The position numbers and the translations under genes are program-made. A stretch of DNA of 40,582 nt from a virus. The notes below the pieces were generated by a model. The model saw only the letters and a list, made by a program, of their open reading frames with translations, was not told the DNA's origin and ran no database searches. The stretch covers positions 23,359 to 63,940 of the IMG/VR virus record IMGVR_UViG_3300030101_002855; one strand, 5' to 3'. Position 1 is the first letter of the stretch, and every line of letters starts with the position of its first letter. Of the stretch, positions 21,932-29,305 are shown one piece after another.

Positions 21932-22130
21932 GCCTGTACCTCACTTTTACTACATCAGTTTCCCTACCACTTAGTCTATTGATATTGCCAGAGCGTAGAC
22001 TAGCCTCTTTGTAATCGTCAAATACTCTATGTGGGTAGTTCTTATTTATTACATCTGTAAAAGCACCACCTCGTATTAACCACCAAGTAGTACCATTCTT
22101 TTCTTCTTTGATTGTCCATCTATCCTTCAT
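21909..22130 (-). CDS. Hypothetical protein, 73 aa
   Basis: Overlaps the Cas4-like gene by 11 bases. Sequence MKDRWTIKEEKNGTTWWLIR, GGAFTDVINKNYPHRVFDDY, then a basic end (DVVKVRYRRGNMGKL). The mixture of Trp/Lys strands and an Arg-rich tail suggests a small nucleic-acid-binding beta protein. No family recognised. Confidence 0.5.
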   Translation of the reverse strand: MKDRWTIKEEKNGTTWWLIRGGAFTDVINKNYPHRVFDDYKEASLRSGNINRLSGRETDVVKVRYRRGNMGKL

Positions 22131-23013
22131 CTATCTCCTCTCTTTGTTTATTATAAGGGCAGATATCTCTAACATCACAGTAAGATTTGCACTTAGTACC
22201 ACCCCACTTTTCTTCATCTGTGCATTCCTCTGGCAGTTCACCATTCTCTAACGCCCTAAGTAAATCATCTCTCTTACTTCTAAACTTATCTCTTAAATGT
22301 TCATCATTTATAAATGGAACATCTATCATGTATATATTTCTATCTAATCCCCTCTCTCTAGCAATTTGCAAACCACCATCACGAACTGTAGCCTGTACAT
22401 ACATCTTTTCTACAGGGTATCCATAGCTCTCTAGTAAGAATCTATAAAAGTTTACCTGCCATGACCAATCTTCTAGGTCGGCAGTATCTTTATCTATGTA
22501 GAATTCTTTTACTCTTCTTGGCGTACCTTTCTTTCCCCATCTCCCACTTCTCTTGTATACTTCTGTTGGGTGCTTTGAGTGTTTGAATTGCATACCTAAA
22601 CACTTGGCTATTTTATAAGAACCAGAAAACTTGTAGTCTACAAGTGTCTTTGTCTCTTTATCGTATAAGTCTATTGTTCCTGTTACACCTAGACATTCTA
22701 GTGTAACCTCTGATACTAGTCTTTCTTTTATGAAGGCTGATTCTTCTAGTTTTAAGTGATGTAGAGTACCTGCCAAAGAGAAAGCATTGTCCTCTGGATA
22801 GATATAGTAGTCATCTACTCTCTTTAAGTATGCTTCACATGTACCACTAATTAACTCTGTTGTTGAAGGTTTTCTATCGGGGTCTCTATCTGATGATAAA
22901 AGTAGAAGAGTGGGTAACGAAACACCCATTCTTTCTACATCAACCATCCCTCTACTCACATTTTCTAGAGATACAACCTCACCATCTGGATATTTAAATC
23001 CTTTTAACGGCAT
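22120..23013 (-). CDS. Cas4/RecB-like PD-(D/E)XK exonuclease with probable Fe-S cluster
   Basis: 297 residues. RecB-type nuclease motifs appear in order: GTLHHLKLEE (His85/86, Glu90), GVTGTIDLYDKETKTLVDYK (Asp115; Asp126-x-Lys128) and QVNFYRFLLE (Gln186-x3-Tyr190). Five cysteines (59, 264, 275, 279, 285), the last four near CKSYCDVRDICPY, match the iron-sulphur pattern of Cas4/AddB-type nucleases: one N-terminal Cys and a C-terminal group. The likely role is 5' or 3' resection of DNA ends feeding the annealing protein two genes downstream. No CRISPR array is seen. A promoter-like box lies in the short gap just upstream. Confidence 0.85.
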   Translation of the reverse strand: MPLKGFKYPDGEVVSLENVSRGMVDVERMGVSLPTLLLLSSDRDPDRKPSTTELISGTCEAYLKRVDDYYIYPEDNAFSLAGTLHHLKLEESAFIKERLVSEVTLECLGVTGTIDLYDKETKTLVDYKFSGSYKIAKCLGMQFKHSKHPTEVYKRSGRWGKKGTPRRVKEFYIDKDTADLEDWSWQVNFYRFLLESYGYPVEKMYVQATVRDGGLQIARERGLDRNIYMIDVPFINDEHLRDKFRSKRDDLLRALENGELPEECTDEEKWGGTKCKSYCDVRDICPYNKQREEIDEG

Positions 23014-23038
23014 GATTTCACCTCATTTTCTCTATTTG

Positions 23039-23068
23039 AATTTATTAACTTAATCATAATTGATGCAA
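23039..23068 (-). promoter_or_regulatory. Promoter-like box upstream of the Cas4-like gene
   Basis: On the minus strand, CACTTGCATC contains a -35-like TTGCAT, followed 18 bases later by TAAATT as a -10. The -35 region matches the divergent-switch promoters (ACTTGCAT/ACTTGCGA), and the -10 TAAATT is identical to that of the leftward early promoter. It lies in one of the few intergenic gaps in this operon and would fire toward the recombination genes. Confidence 0.4.
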
Positions 23069-23085
23069 GTGTTATTTTAAATTTA

Positions 23086-23292
23086 TTAATTAAATTCATC
23101 AATTTCATCAATCTCATCATCTATAAAACTATAGTCTATAAATCTCTCTATGTATATACCTCTATATTCTAGCTCTGAAAGTTCATTTTCTACATACTCT
23201 AGAAAATCTTCTTCTCCTTTGTAGATATGTTCATTATCTTCTGGAGCGTATACTGCTAGTTCTACTACTACTGTTTTAAATGTTCCTGCCAT
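23086..23292 (-). CDS. Small acidic hypothetical protein, 68 aa
   Basis: A very strong AAAGGAGG site lies ahead of the ATG and the upstream amidoligase ends one base before. The sequence MAGTFKTVVVELAVYAPEDN, EDFLEYVENELSELEYRGIY and IERFIDYSFIDDEIDEIDEF is strongly acidic with a beta-alpha-beta look. DNA-mimic or partner functions are possible, as with other acidic phage proteins, but nothing specific is visible. It closes the modification cassette. Confidence 0.6.
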   Translation of the reverse strand: MAGTFKTVVVELAVYAPEDNEHIYKGEEDFLEYVENELSELEYRGIYIERFIDYSFIDDEIDEIDEFN

Positions 23293-23293
23293 T

Positions 23294-24457
23294 TTATCTA
23301 CCTCCTTTAAACTTTGCTATTCTTTTATTAATATAGGAACTTAAGTCCTCCCCAAATGTGGGTACAATATGTTCAAGATAAGATGATGATATGTACTCTT
23401 CAAACTTATCATCTTTATACTTAGATATCTCTATTCCTTTGTTTATTATAATATTTAATATAGATATCCAATTTACTATTTTCCATTGATTTATAGTACC
23501 TGAATGTAGTCTAAACTCTAAGCTACCATGATAGTATCTAGAGTGAATGTTTAAAGCACAATACCTAGCATCATTGTATTTTTCTGTACTAGGAATAGAG
23601 TTCATCATTACATTATAGTACAAGTCTATTAAAGAATCCTCTGTCTCTACATTTCTCAATGAGCTATTATCTAATTCAAAATCCCTACACCAATTAGAAT
23701 CCTGTCTAGAATTAGGCATCATATCTTTAAGCATTCCTTGAAAGAATTTATATACTATACCTACATGAGCGACTTCTCTTGGAGTCATATCTAAAGAGTT
23801 AAAGTGTACATGTAGTCCACAACTTCTATTAATTATTGCATTGTATTTATCTTTCCAATCCATTAAATATACTATACTATCTAATAGCTTTATAGAATTT
23901 GCAGGGTATGATACCATTTCTACTCCAGAGAACCCTTCAAAATCTGATGTATTTATTGAGCCATCACTACATGTAGTCCAATACTCTGGTGTATCTATAC
24001 CATCTTCATCTGGGATTAGGCATTCTACTTCTATACCAACCATTCTATTAACAGGGAAGTCACTACTATAGTCTTTCTCTTCTGTTAATCTAGAAGAAAT
24101 AGGTAGTTTTAAGTTTTCTAATCTACTTATTAATATCTGTTCTCCTCCATAACAGTTTTGACAATAATAATAATCATTGCTATATGAAGCATCATCTCTA
24201 TGCTCAACTTCATTACAAGATTCACAATAGATATATGTCTCATTGAAACAATATTCACAATAGTAGGCATCCCATGCACTATGAGATTCATCGTACAATA
24301 CATGTTCTCCACAAGCATCACAACTACAATAATGTTCATAATAGCAATCCTCACACCACAGCCCATCTACATCTACTTCTATAGATACAACATTATCATG
24401 ATTATGTTCCTCTTGGCACTCTACACAAATAAAAGTATTTTTCTTATCTTGACTCAT
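23294..24457 (-). CDS. Amidoligase (COOH-NH2 ligase, Amidoligase_2 type) with N-terminal zinc knuckles
   Basis: 387 residues; AGGAG lies before the ATG. Residues 11-102 carry six CxxC pairs (CVEC, CEDC, CDAC, CEYC, CESC, CQNC), that is, consecutive zinc ribbons or knuckles. Then come amidoligase motifs: VGIEVECL (141-146), TCSDGSINTSDFEGFSGVEM (162-181), RSCGLHVHFNSLDMT (211-225) and a C-terminal YCALNIHSRYYHGSLEFRLH with SGTIN. The Glu/Glu/Asp, HxH and ...HGSLEFRxHSGT elements are those of the glutamine-synthetase-like amide-bond-forming fold, which uses ATP and Mg to join a carboxylate to an amine. It is a paralogue of the 608-residue gene. With the amidotransferase between them this is one functional cassette. 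Substrate unknown. Confidence 0.8.
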   Translation of the reverse strand: MSQDKKNTFICVECQEEHNHDNVVSIEVDVDGLWCEDCYYEHYCSCDACGEHVLYDESHSAWDAYYCEYCFNETYIYCESCNEVEHRDDASYSNDYYYCQNCYGGEQILISRLENLKLPISSRLTEEKDYSSDFPVNRMVGIEVECLIPDEDGIDTPEYWTTCSDGSINTSDFEGFSGVEMVSYPANSIKLLDSIVYLMDWKDKYNAIINRSCGLHVHFNSLDMTPREVAHVGIVYKFFQGMLKDMMPNSRQDSNWCRDFELDNSSLRNVETEDSLIDLYYNVMMNSIPSTEKYNDARYCALNIHSRYYHGSLEFRLHSGTINQWKIVNWISILNIIINKGIEISKYKDDKFEEYISSSYLEHIVPTFGEDLSSYINKRIAKFKGGR

Positions 24458-24458
24458 A

Positions 24459-24767
24459 CTAGACTCCTATGTTTGTAGTGATAACTCCCACTATAAATGC
24501 GTTTATTACCTTTAACCAATTAAGTTTCTTAAGTGTATCGTATATCTTAGACTCTACATCTTTTGATTCTATATCTATATCAATATTCTCATTACTTAAT
24601 GTCTCCATTTGTTCTATTAAGAACTCTAAGTATTCCTTGTAGGAGCTATTAACTAGAAAAGGATTTTTTCTAGCTTTTTCATACAGCTTCTCAATTACAT
24701 ACTTCTTTGATTTAAGTTTTACAGGGTCTGGAAAACCTACTAGTATAACTTTCTTATTTTTTATCAC
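24459..24767 (-). CDS. Small protein with C-terminal hydrophobic anchor, in the amidoligase cassette
   Basis: The GTG start overlaps the amidotransferase stop by 14 bases and has AAGGAG nine bases ahead; the frame can be extended upstream but only inside the neighbour. 102 residues: MIKNKKVILVGFPDPVKLKS, a helical charged middle (FLIEQMETLSNENIDIDIES) and a hydrophobic end WLKVINAFIVGVITTNIGV that could anchor in a membrane. Because it is coupled to the amidotransferase and lies directly before an amidoligase, it may position the cassette at the membrane or be the modified substrate peptide. Both are inference. No family recognised. Confidence 0.6.
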   Translation of the reverse strand: MIKNKKVILVGFPDPVKLKSKKYVIEKLYEKARKNPFLVNSSYKEYLEFLIEQMETLSNENIDIDIESKDVESKIYDTLKKLNWLKVINAFIVGVITTNIGV

Positions 24768-25707
24768 AAGTATTAACTCCTTCTGTATATTCACAATTAA
24801 AGCACACATTTCTATTATATCCATCCATCCATACTTCAGCCTGTGGTACATACTCATAACAATAGTCGCACTTTAAAGTTCTACCAGCATTGCTATTTAG
24901 ATACTTAGTAGCTGGAGAAGTGTAATACTTAGTGCCTCCCCAATTATAGTACGAAGTATATAAGTAGTCATCTTGGCTAATAGTCTCAAACCCTACAGTA
25001 TCATGATTAGTTCTACCATCAAAGCTATCAGTATCATATGTAAATATATAATCTTCTGGTACATTACTTATTGGTAGTCTCAAACCTGCTCTAATCATAG
25101 CCTCTTCCATAATGCTTCTAGTAGAAGCCCAGAATAGAACTCTAGCCTTCTTCCAATACGACACTACCATAGGTCTACCACTTTCTCTAGCTAGGTGTAC
25201 TTTCTTATTACTATCTTTTACCCAAGTAATAGCAAAGTCTCCATTTATATCTTCAAAGGCTTTACTCATCTCATTTCTATTAAGTGATTGAAATAGAACT
25301 TGGGAGTCTACATCTGGAGATGGCTTACCCATAGAACTAGCTACATAATTGTAGTTATGTATTATACCATTATGTACACCTGTAACATCACCTATGTTAA
25401 AAGGGTGAGCGTTCTCTAGTTTTACATCTCCTGTTGTTGCTAGTCTAACATGCCCCATAGCGATAGTAGTTTTTCTATCTACTTTATCAAGTATGATAGA
25501 CCAATCTTTACTATCCACTAACTCAGATGAATCCATAAGAGTCTTATATGTATATCTAGCTTTGGGATTTATTATAGAAAATCCCGTACTATCAGTACCT
25601 CTTATAGAAGATTCGTCTGTAAGCTCAGTTAGTAATCTCTTAAGAATTTCTAGCTGATTGTCATTCTGCTTTTCGCTAGTCTTAGCGAAACCGAATATTC
25701 CACACAT
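24754..25707 (-). CDS. Class II glutamine amidotransferase with C-terminal zinc ribbon
   Basis: GGAG lies before the ATG. It starts MCGIFGFAKT, so Cys2 becomes the N-terminal nucleophile after Met removal. The Ntn/GATase II motifs are all present: SIRGTDSTGFSI (34-45), AMGHVRLATTGD (83-94), ENAHPFNIGDVTGVHNGIIH (98-117, with Asn113) and DVDSQVLFQSL (132-142). Those residues bind and hydrolyse glutamine to give ammonia. 317 residues is compact: the end carries CDYC (280-283) and CFNC (302-305), a zinc ribbon, and no sugar isomerase or synthase domain, so it is not asparagine synthetase or GlmS. It probably passes ammonia to the flanking amidoligases. GTG overlap couples it to the small anchored protein. 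Confidence 0.9.
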   Translation of the reverse strand: MCGIFGFAKTSEKQNDNQLEILKRLLTELTDESSIRGTDSTGFSIINPKARYTYKTLMDSSELVDSKDWSIILDKVDRKTTIAMGHVRLATTGDVKLENAHPFNIGDVTGVHNGIIHNYNYVASSMGKPSPDVDSQVLFQSLNRNEMSKAFEDINGDFAITWVKDSNKKVHLARESGRPMVVSYWKKARVLFWASTRSIMEEAMIRAGLRLPISNVPEDYIFTYDTDSFDGRTNHDTVGFETISQDDYLYTSYYNWGGTKYYTSPATKYLNSNAGRTLKCDYCYEYVPQAEVWMDGYNRNVCFNCEYTEGVNTCDKK

Positions 25708-25731
25708 TGTTCTCTCCTTTATTTTCTGTTA

Positions 25732-27558
25732 TTAACAATATTTATCTATTCGTTTTTCTATATACTCAACACCATTTATACCTGTTACATATCTAAGTAT
25801 ATCAATAGATTGAGTCTTGTTAGAAATTATCTTATTGTAAAGACTATTGTCTCTACTTAATTCTTTAGATTTAGACATTATTTTATTAAGAAATAGTATC
25901 CAATCTTTTATAGGTTTAGATTTTACGCTACCTTCATGATATCTAAATTCTATTGAACCATGATAGAGCCTAGCGTGTATATTAGTACCTATATATCTAG
26001 CCGCATTATACTTACTATCATCTATGTAAGTATTTTCCATACCATAATAGCTATTTAATAGAACAGGTAAATTGTCTATATTGGCTATGTCTTTAGTACT
26101 CATAGTTATAGGTTTAGCATACTGAGTACTTCTTCTATCTTCTGGTATGCTCTCATATATTAAGTCTTGTATTCTAGACATTATTAGTAGAACTGATTTT
26201 ATCTCTTTAAATCCAAAGTCTATAGCGTTCATATGTATATGTACTCCACAACTCTCATCTACCTCATTCCATTCATTAGTATTAGCAGATTCTAATGACA
26301 TTAGAGCGTTATCTACTTGTTCTCCTATTATTGGTCTAGCAGTTCTAAATTCTACACCATTTTGATTTAGAGAACCATCTTCTACAACTTCAAAGTGTTT
26401 AGGTATTTCAGCACTATCTACATAATTATCTACACTATCGTATTCTGTTATAACCTCGCTTTCTATACCAACAAATCTATTAAACTCACTCTTACCTGCG
26501 AACTTATCTGGTAAACTTCTAAACCTGTATGGAGTACCTAGTACACCTGTAAGTCTCATATCTGTACAACTATAACATAGACTAGAATGATTTACTCTTG
26601 TAAATTTACTATCTTTATTTCTCATCCATCTATCTCTATATCTTCTCTTTTCGCTTGAAGTAGATAACCCTCTAATCTTCTCTAGGTCTATGTATTCTAT
26701 CTCTTTACATCTATCACAAGACCTAAAGAATGAATTAATACATGGTTCACAACTTTTATAGATATCATTAGATAAGTATAAATCTGTTATAGAACCCATA
26801 GCTCTAGCTTCTACTAATTCCATTACAGGAAAACTATCTAGACATATATCGCATGGTATTTTTGTATTACTATAACACCAATTGCAATAGTATTCTACTG
26901 TATCTTCAAACTTCTTACGCCTGTAAACTCCACCTATATTATTACAAGAGTAACAACTTTCATAGATTACAGGGTTCTGCTCCTCTAATGTACACTTGTG
27001 TATAGCCCCTCTAATGTATTTATTTAGATAGAATCTATTATTATTTTTTATTCTACAGTCAAACTTATCTACAAATGTTCCTTCTTTTAACTTTTCATAT
27101 AGTGGTAGAATGTGTCGAGTTGATTCTGTTAATTCGTGGAATCCTCTATGACAATTGTTGTCTCTAACCATATGTTTTTCTACTGATTCTTTTCTGTAAT
27201 AGTTTATTAAGAATCCTCCATATGCTACACTATGTGTATATTCTACTGTATGCAACTCTCTACTACAATATAATAGGTCAGTTGGTCTACATACTAAGTA
27301 CTTAGAATATGACCTATCTAGCTCATTAATTAATCTTACTAGGACTACTAGTCTATTATCCTTATTGGCTGAATTGTCTTTTAATACATCTACTATTCTA
27401 ACCATTCTACTATCTACATCTCTAAACAACTCACTATCTATAGCCTTACTTTGTCTATTGCTATGTAATGTTCTAATATTAATTCCTCTAAAGGATTTAT
27501 AATTAGTGAATCTTGCATATCTAGTATTAATTAATAGAGCTTCATTTGAATAGAACAT
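25732..27558 (-). CDS. Large amidoligase (COOH-NH2 ligase) with central zinc ribbons
   Basis: 608 residues; AAAGGAG lies eight bases before the ATG. Residues 1-200 form a helical, basic domain without a recognised family. CxxC pairs at 202, 225, 236, 270, 281 and 328 give several zinc ribbons. The ligase part follows: FVGIESEVITE (362-372), VVEDGSLNQNGVEFRTARP (391-409), ESCGVHIHMNAIDF (435-448) and RYIGTNIHARLYHGSIEFRY with HEGS (521-544). These match the motifs of the 387-residue gene nearly one for one, so the two arose by duplication, but this one has an extra N-terminal domain. An ATP-dependent amide-forming enzyme is expected. The target may be bound by the ribbons: protein, nucleic acid or a small acid. 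Confidence 0.78.
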   Translation of the reverse strand: MFYSNEALLINTRYARFTNYKSFRGINIRTLHSNRQSKAIDSELFRDVDSRMVRIVDVLKDNSANKDNRLVVLVRLINELDRSYSKYLVCRPTDLLYCSRELHTVEYTHSVAYGGFLINYYRKESVEKHMVRDNNCHRGFHELTESTRHILPLYEKLKEGTFVDKFDCRIKNNNRFYLNKYIRGAIHKCTLEEQNPVIYESCYSCNNIGGVYRRKKFEDTVEYYCNWCYSNTKIPCDICLDSFPVMELVEARAMGSITDLYLSNDIYKSCEPCINSFFRSCDRCKEIEYIDLEKIRGLSTSSEKRRYRDRWMRNKDSKFTRVNHSSLCYSCTDMRLTGVLGTPYRFRSLPDKFAGKSEFNRFVGIESEVITEYDSVDNYVDSAEIPKHFEVVEDGSLNQNGVEFRTARPIIGEQVDNALMSLESANTNEWNEVDESCGVHIHMNAIDFGFKEIKSVLLIMSRIQDLIYESIPEDRRSTQYAKPITMSTKDIANIDNLPVLLNSYYGMENTYIDDSKYNAARYIGTNIHARLYHGSIEFRYHEGSVKSKPIKDWILFLNKIMSKSKELSRDNSLYNKIISNKTQSIDILRYVTGINGVEYIEKRIDKYC

Positions 27559-27688
27559 CTCTTATCTCCTTTATTGCTTGTACTATATAATCTTTATATA
27601 GATAAACAATGCTACTAGAGAAAATGGTCAATAGACTAATATGACCTTCTCCACAAGAGCCAAGTAGATGATGAATTATCTCTTTCAT
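27542..27688 (-). CDS. Small membrane protein, 48 aa
   Basis: I chose the ATG with AGGAGATAGT just ahead; a longer frame upstream would run into the preceding gene. Sequence MKEIIHHLLGSCGEGHISLL then TIFSSSIVYLYKDYIVQAIK. A hydrophobic span at about residues 17-31 and a helical basic end suggest one membrane pass. It overlaps the large amidoligase start by 17 bases, so it is part of that cassette. No family recognised. Confidence 0.5.
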   Translation of the reverse strand: MKEIIHHLLGSCGEGHISLLTIFSSSIVYLYKDYIVQAIKEIRDVLFK

Positions 27689-27722
27689 ACTATCTCCTAT
27701 CCTGCTGTTATTGTTTACTTTA

Positions 27723-28163
27723 CTAGACAACCCAGTAATACTCCATGTTAGTAGACTCACTCCATTGTTTACCAAAGAGTTCTCTACTCTTGTTAGAGTA
27801 ATACTTGAAGTCCTTTCTAAGTAGGTTACTTCTATGTGAAGCGTGTACTCTATTATCGCCCAACCAAGAGGGCATCTTTATAGAATCTGGTAAACCTATA
27901 AGTTCCATAGTATTATTGTAACCTCTAAGTATCCACTCTTCTATCATTTTGTTTTTGTAGAGTAGTAATGCTTCTTCGTATCCTTCCCACATTAGAACGG
28001 CTGGATGTCTACGCCAACCCTTGTATTTTTTGCCTTGTAGAGTTGGATTATCTACTAATACATTGTAGATTTGCAAGGCTTCTACTCTCTGCTTACCTAG
28101 TCTTCGATAGTCTAGTATTTGTGCAGATAGAATAAAATCTTTATCTGGTAAAAATGTTTGCAT
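27723..28163 (-). CDS. Pyrimidine-dimer DNA glycosylase/endonuclease V family protein
   Basis: 146 residues, the usual length. The N-terminus MQTFLPDKDFILSAQILDYR then RLGKQRVEALQI, the middle YKGWRRHPAVLMWEGYEEAL and the segment PSWLGDNRVHASHRSNLLRK DFKYY are characteristic of the Pyr_excise family: bacterial and phage relatives of T4 endonuclease V. T4 DenV removes UV dimers by a glycosylase/lyase reaction through its N-terminal amine; this group keeps the same fold, but its own activity is less certain. It helps repair DNA in sunlit water or acts as a general DNA lyase. AAGGATAATAG precedes the ATG. Confidence 0.85.
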   Translation of the reverse strand: MQTFLPDKDFILSAQILDYRRLGKQRVEALQIYNVLVDNPTLQGKKYKGWRRHPAVLMWEGYEEALLLYKNKMIEEWILRGYNNTMELIGLPDSIKMPSWLGDNRVHASHRSNLLRKDFKYYSNKSRELFGKQWSESTNMEYYWVV

Positions 28164-28182
28164 CTATTATCCTTATCTATTA

Positions 28183-28647
28183 TTAAAAATTTCCTTCTGC
28201 TACTTGTAGACAGGTTAAACCTTCTTCTCTCCACATATCTACTACTTGTTTTCTATCATCTACTACAAATAGTATATGTTCTTTTAGATAGAACTTGTTT
28301 AACCAACCTCTTTTTAACTCACTATCTTTTAAGTATATATTCTCTTCGTCTCTCATCATTAGATGGTGATAATCTACTTCATTGTCGTATAGCCATTTTT
28401 CTGTAGCTTCTCTAGTTCTATCAGAGCGACCAGATAGAATATGTATTACATAGCCAGATTTATATAGAGAACGATTTAGCTCTATTACATCTGGATTAGG
28501 TTTATCATATTCTATAAACTCTGGATTGTAGAACTTTTTCCAATCTAGCTTACCACCTTCAATAGAACAATGTTTTATTCTATCTTGGATATTTGCTAGA
28601 GTTCCATCTAAGTCGAATATAACTATATCTTTCTTAGTTCCAAACAT
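28183..28647 (-). CDS. HAD phosphatase, polynucleotide-kinase 3'-phosphatase-like
   Basis: 154 residues. HAD motif I IVIFDLDGTLA (8-18; Asp12 nucleophile, Asp14), then ILSGRSDRTREATEKWL (70-86, motif II Ser72), Lys-rich DSELKRGWLNK (108-118, motif III) and LFVVDDRKQVVDMWREEGL (126-144, motif IV). The spacing, LDW/KKFYNPEF part and 'WREEGLTCLQVAEGNF' end match the stand-alone C-terminal phosphatase domain of T4 polynucleotide kinase, which removes 3' phosphates from nucleic acid ends; no kinase P-loop is present. With the neighbouring glycosylase/lyase, which leaves blocked ends, it would make an end-repair pair. RNA repair is the other option. Confidence 0.8.
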   Translation of the reverse strand: MFGTKKDIVIFDLDGTLANIQDRIKHCSIEGGKLDWKKFYNPEFIEYDKPNPDVIELNRSLYKSGYVIHILSGRSDRTREATEKWLYDNEVDYHHLMMRDEENIYLKDSELKRGWLNKFYLKEHILFVVDDRKQVVDMWREEGLTCLQVAEGNF

Positions 28648-28660
28648 CTATTATGTCTCC

Positions 28661-28792
28661 TTATAGATATGTTTTTAATACTACGATTATTATATAGAAG
28701 TATGCTACTAGAAATAGGTGGTGTTCAAATCCCTCTACTACTTCTAGTGCATACTCTACTATATCTATTACTATGCTCTCTAGCTTAGACAT
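28661..28792 (-). CDS. Small membrane protein, 43 aa
   Basis: It overlaps the end of the gene upstream by eight bases and ends 14 bases before the HAD gene. Sequence MSKLESIVIDIVEYALEVVE, then GFEHHLFLVAYFYIIIVVLK TYL: an amphipathic first half and a clear membrane span. There is no strong ribosome site (TAGTAG precedes the ATG), so it may be translated by coupling. Confidence 0.45.
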   Translation of the reverse strand: MSKLESIVIDIVEYALEVVEGFEHHLFLVAYFYIIIVVLKTYL

Positions 28793-28925
28793 CTACTAGC
28801 TTACTCTCTACTTTATCTGCATAGATTTTAGCATCTACTAGATTTCTAGCTCTAAACTTAGTACCATCTACTAACTTATAGGTACTATAATTAGAGAACT
28901 GTTTTTTTCTCTTGCCTTTAGGCAT
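28785..28925 (-). CDS. Small basic protein, 46 aa
   Basis: An ideal AAGGAGG site stands six bases before the ATG. The sequence opens MPKGKRKKQFSNYSTYKLVD and continues GTKFRARNLVDAKIYADKVE. A basic arm followed by a short beta-alpha unit ('YKLVDGTKFRARNLVDAKxYAD') is a pattern I have seen in small phage proteins; function unknown. Confidence 0.6.
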   Translation of the reverse strand: MPKGKRKKQFSNYSTYKLVDGTKFRARNLVDAKIYADKVESKLVDV

Positions 28926-28948
28926 CTACTACCTCCTTATCTATTAGA

Positions 28949-28991
28949 GCCTAGAGAGAGAATCGAACTCTCTATATATACCATACTAGGC
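28949..28991 (-). other. tRNA-like hairpin: acceptor and T arm without anticodon arm
   Basis: On the minus strand GCCTAG and CTAGGC close an outer stem. Inside, AGAGAG-TTCGATT-CTCTCT forms a perfect T arm whose loop has the tRNA consensus TTCGA. Only about 12 bases lie between acceptor and T arm, so no D or anticodon arm fits; a D-arm-like AGAG-N8-CTCT lies just outside, at about 28997-29012. This reads like a tRNA gene with an internal deletion, a tRNA-like decoy, or the 3' part of a tRNA kept as an attachment site. No CCA is encoded. The rest of 28926-29110 shows nothing else. Confidence 0.4.
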
Positions 28992-29110
28992 TATTTAGAG
29001 TCTCCAACCTCTGATTTCTATTATGAAATACTAAGAGAGGAAACTCTGTAGAAACCATAGTCTCTACTTATTATATTTACTATTTGTGATATGTTCTATT
29101 ACCCTTTCAT

Positions 29111-29287
29111 CTATATTACCTCTCTCTCTATTGGTATCTTTCTTGTTTTTTCTAGTACATCTTCAAATTTACTAGATAAAATTTTTGCATCTATATCATT
29201 ATCTCTATCCCACTTTCTACTAAATTTTACTATACAAATTCTTAATGATTTTTTAATTAAAGATAAATCTTTTCTATTAAGTTTCAT
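29111..29287 (-). CDS. Small basic hypothetical protein, 58 aa
   Basis: Sequence MKLNRKDLSLIKKSLRICIV, KFSRKWDRDNDIDAKILSSK and FEDVLEKTRKIPIEREVI is helical and basic. It begins 18 bases after the upstream stop, with a weak AGAGA ahead. A similar-sized frame on the opposite strand is Leu/Phe/Ser-rich and looks like its shadow. No family recognised. Confidence 0.5.
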   Translation of the reverse strand: MKLNRKDLSLIKKSLRICIVKFSRKWDRDNDIDAKILSSKFEDVLEKTRKIPIEREVI

Positions 29288-29305
29288 TCTCTATTAAAAT
29301 CCTTT

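Noticed and set aside
24754-25707. Amidotransferase as asparagine synthetase or GlmS
   Set aside because: The protein ends in a zinc ribbon after the Ntn domain; there is no synthase or isomerase domain.
28949-29020. Complete tRNA gene
   Set aside because: No arrangement of acceptor, D, anticodon and T arms fits: the pairing acceptor strand lies only about 12 bases from the T arm.
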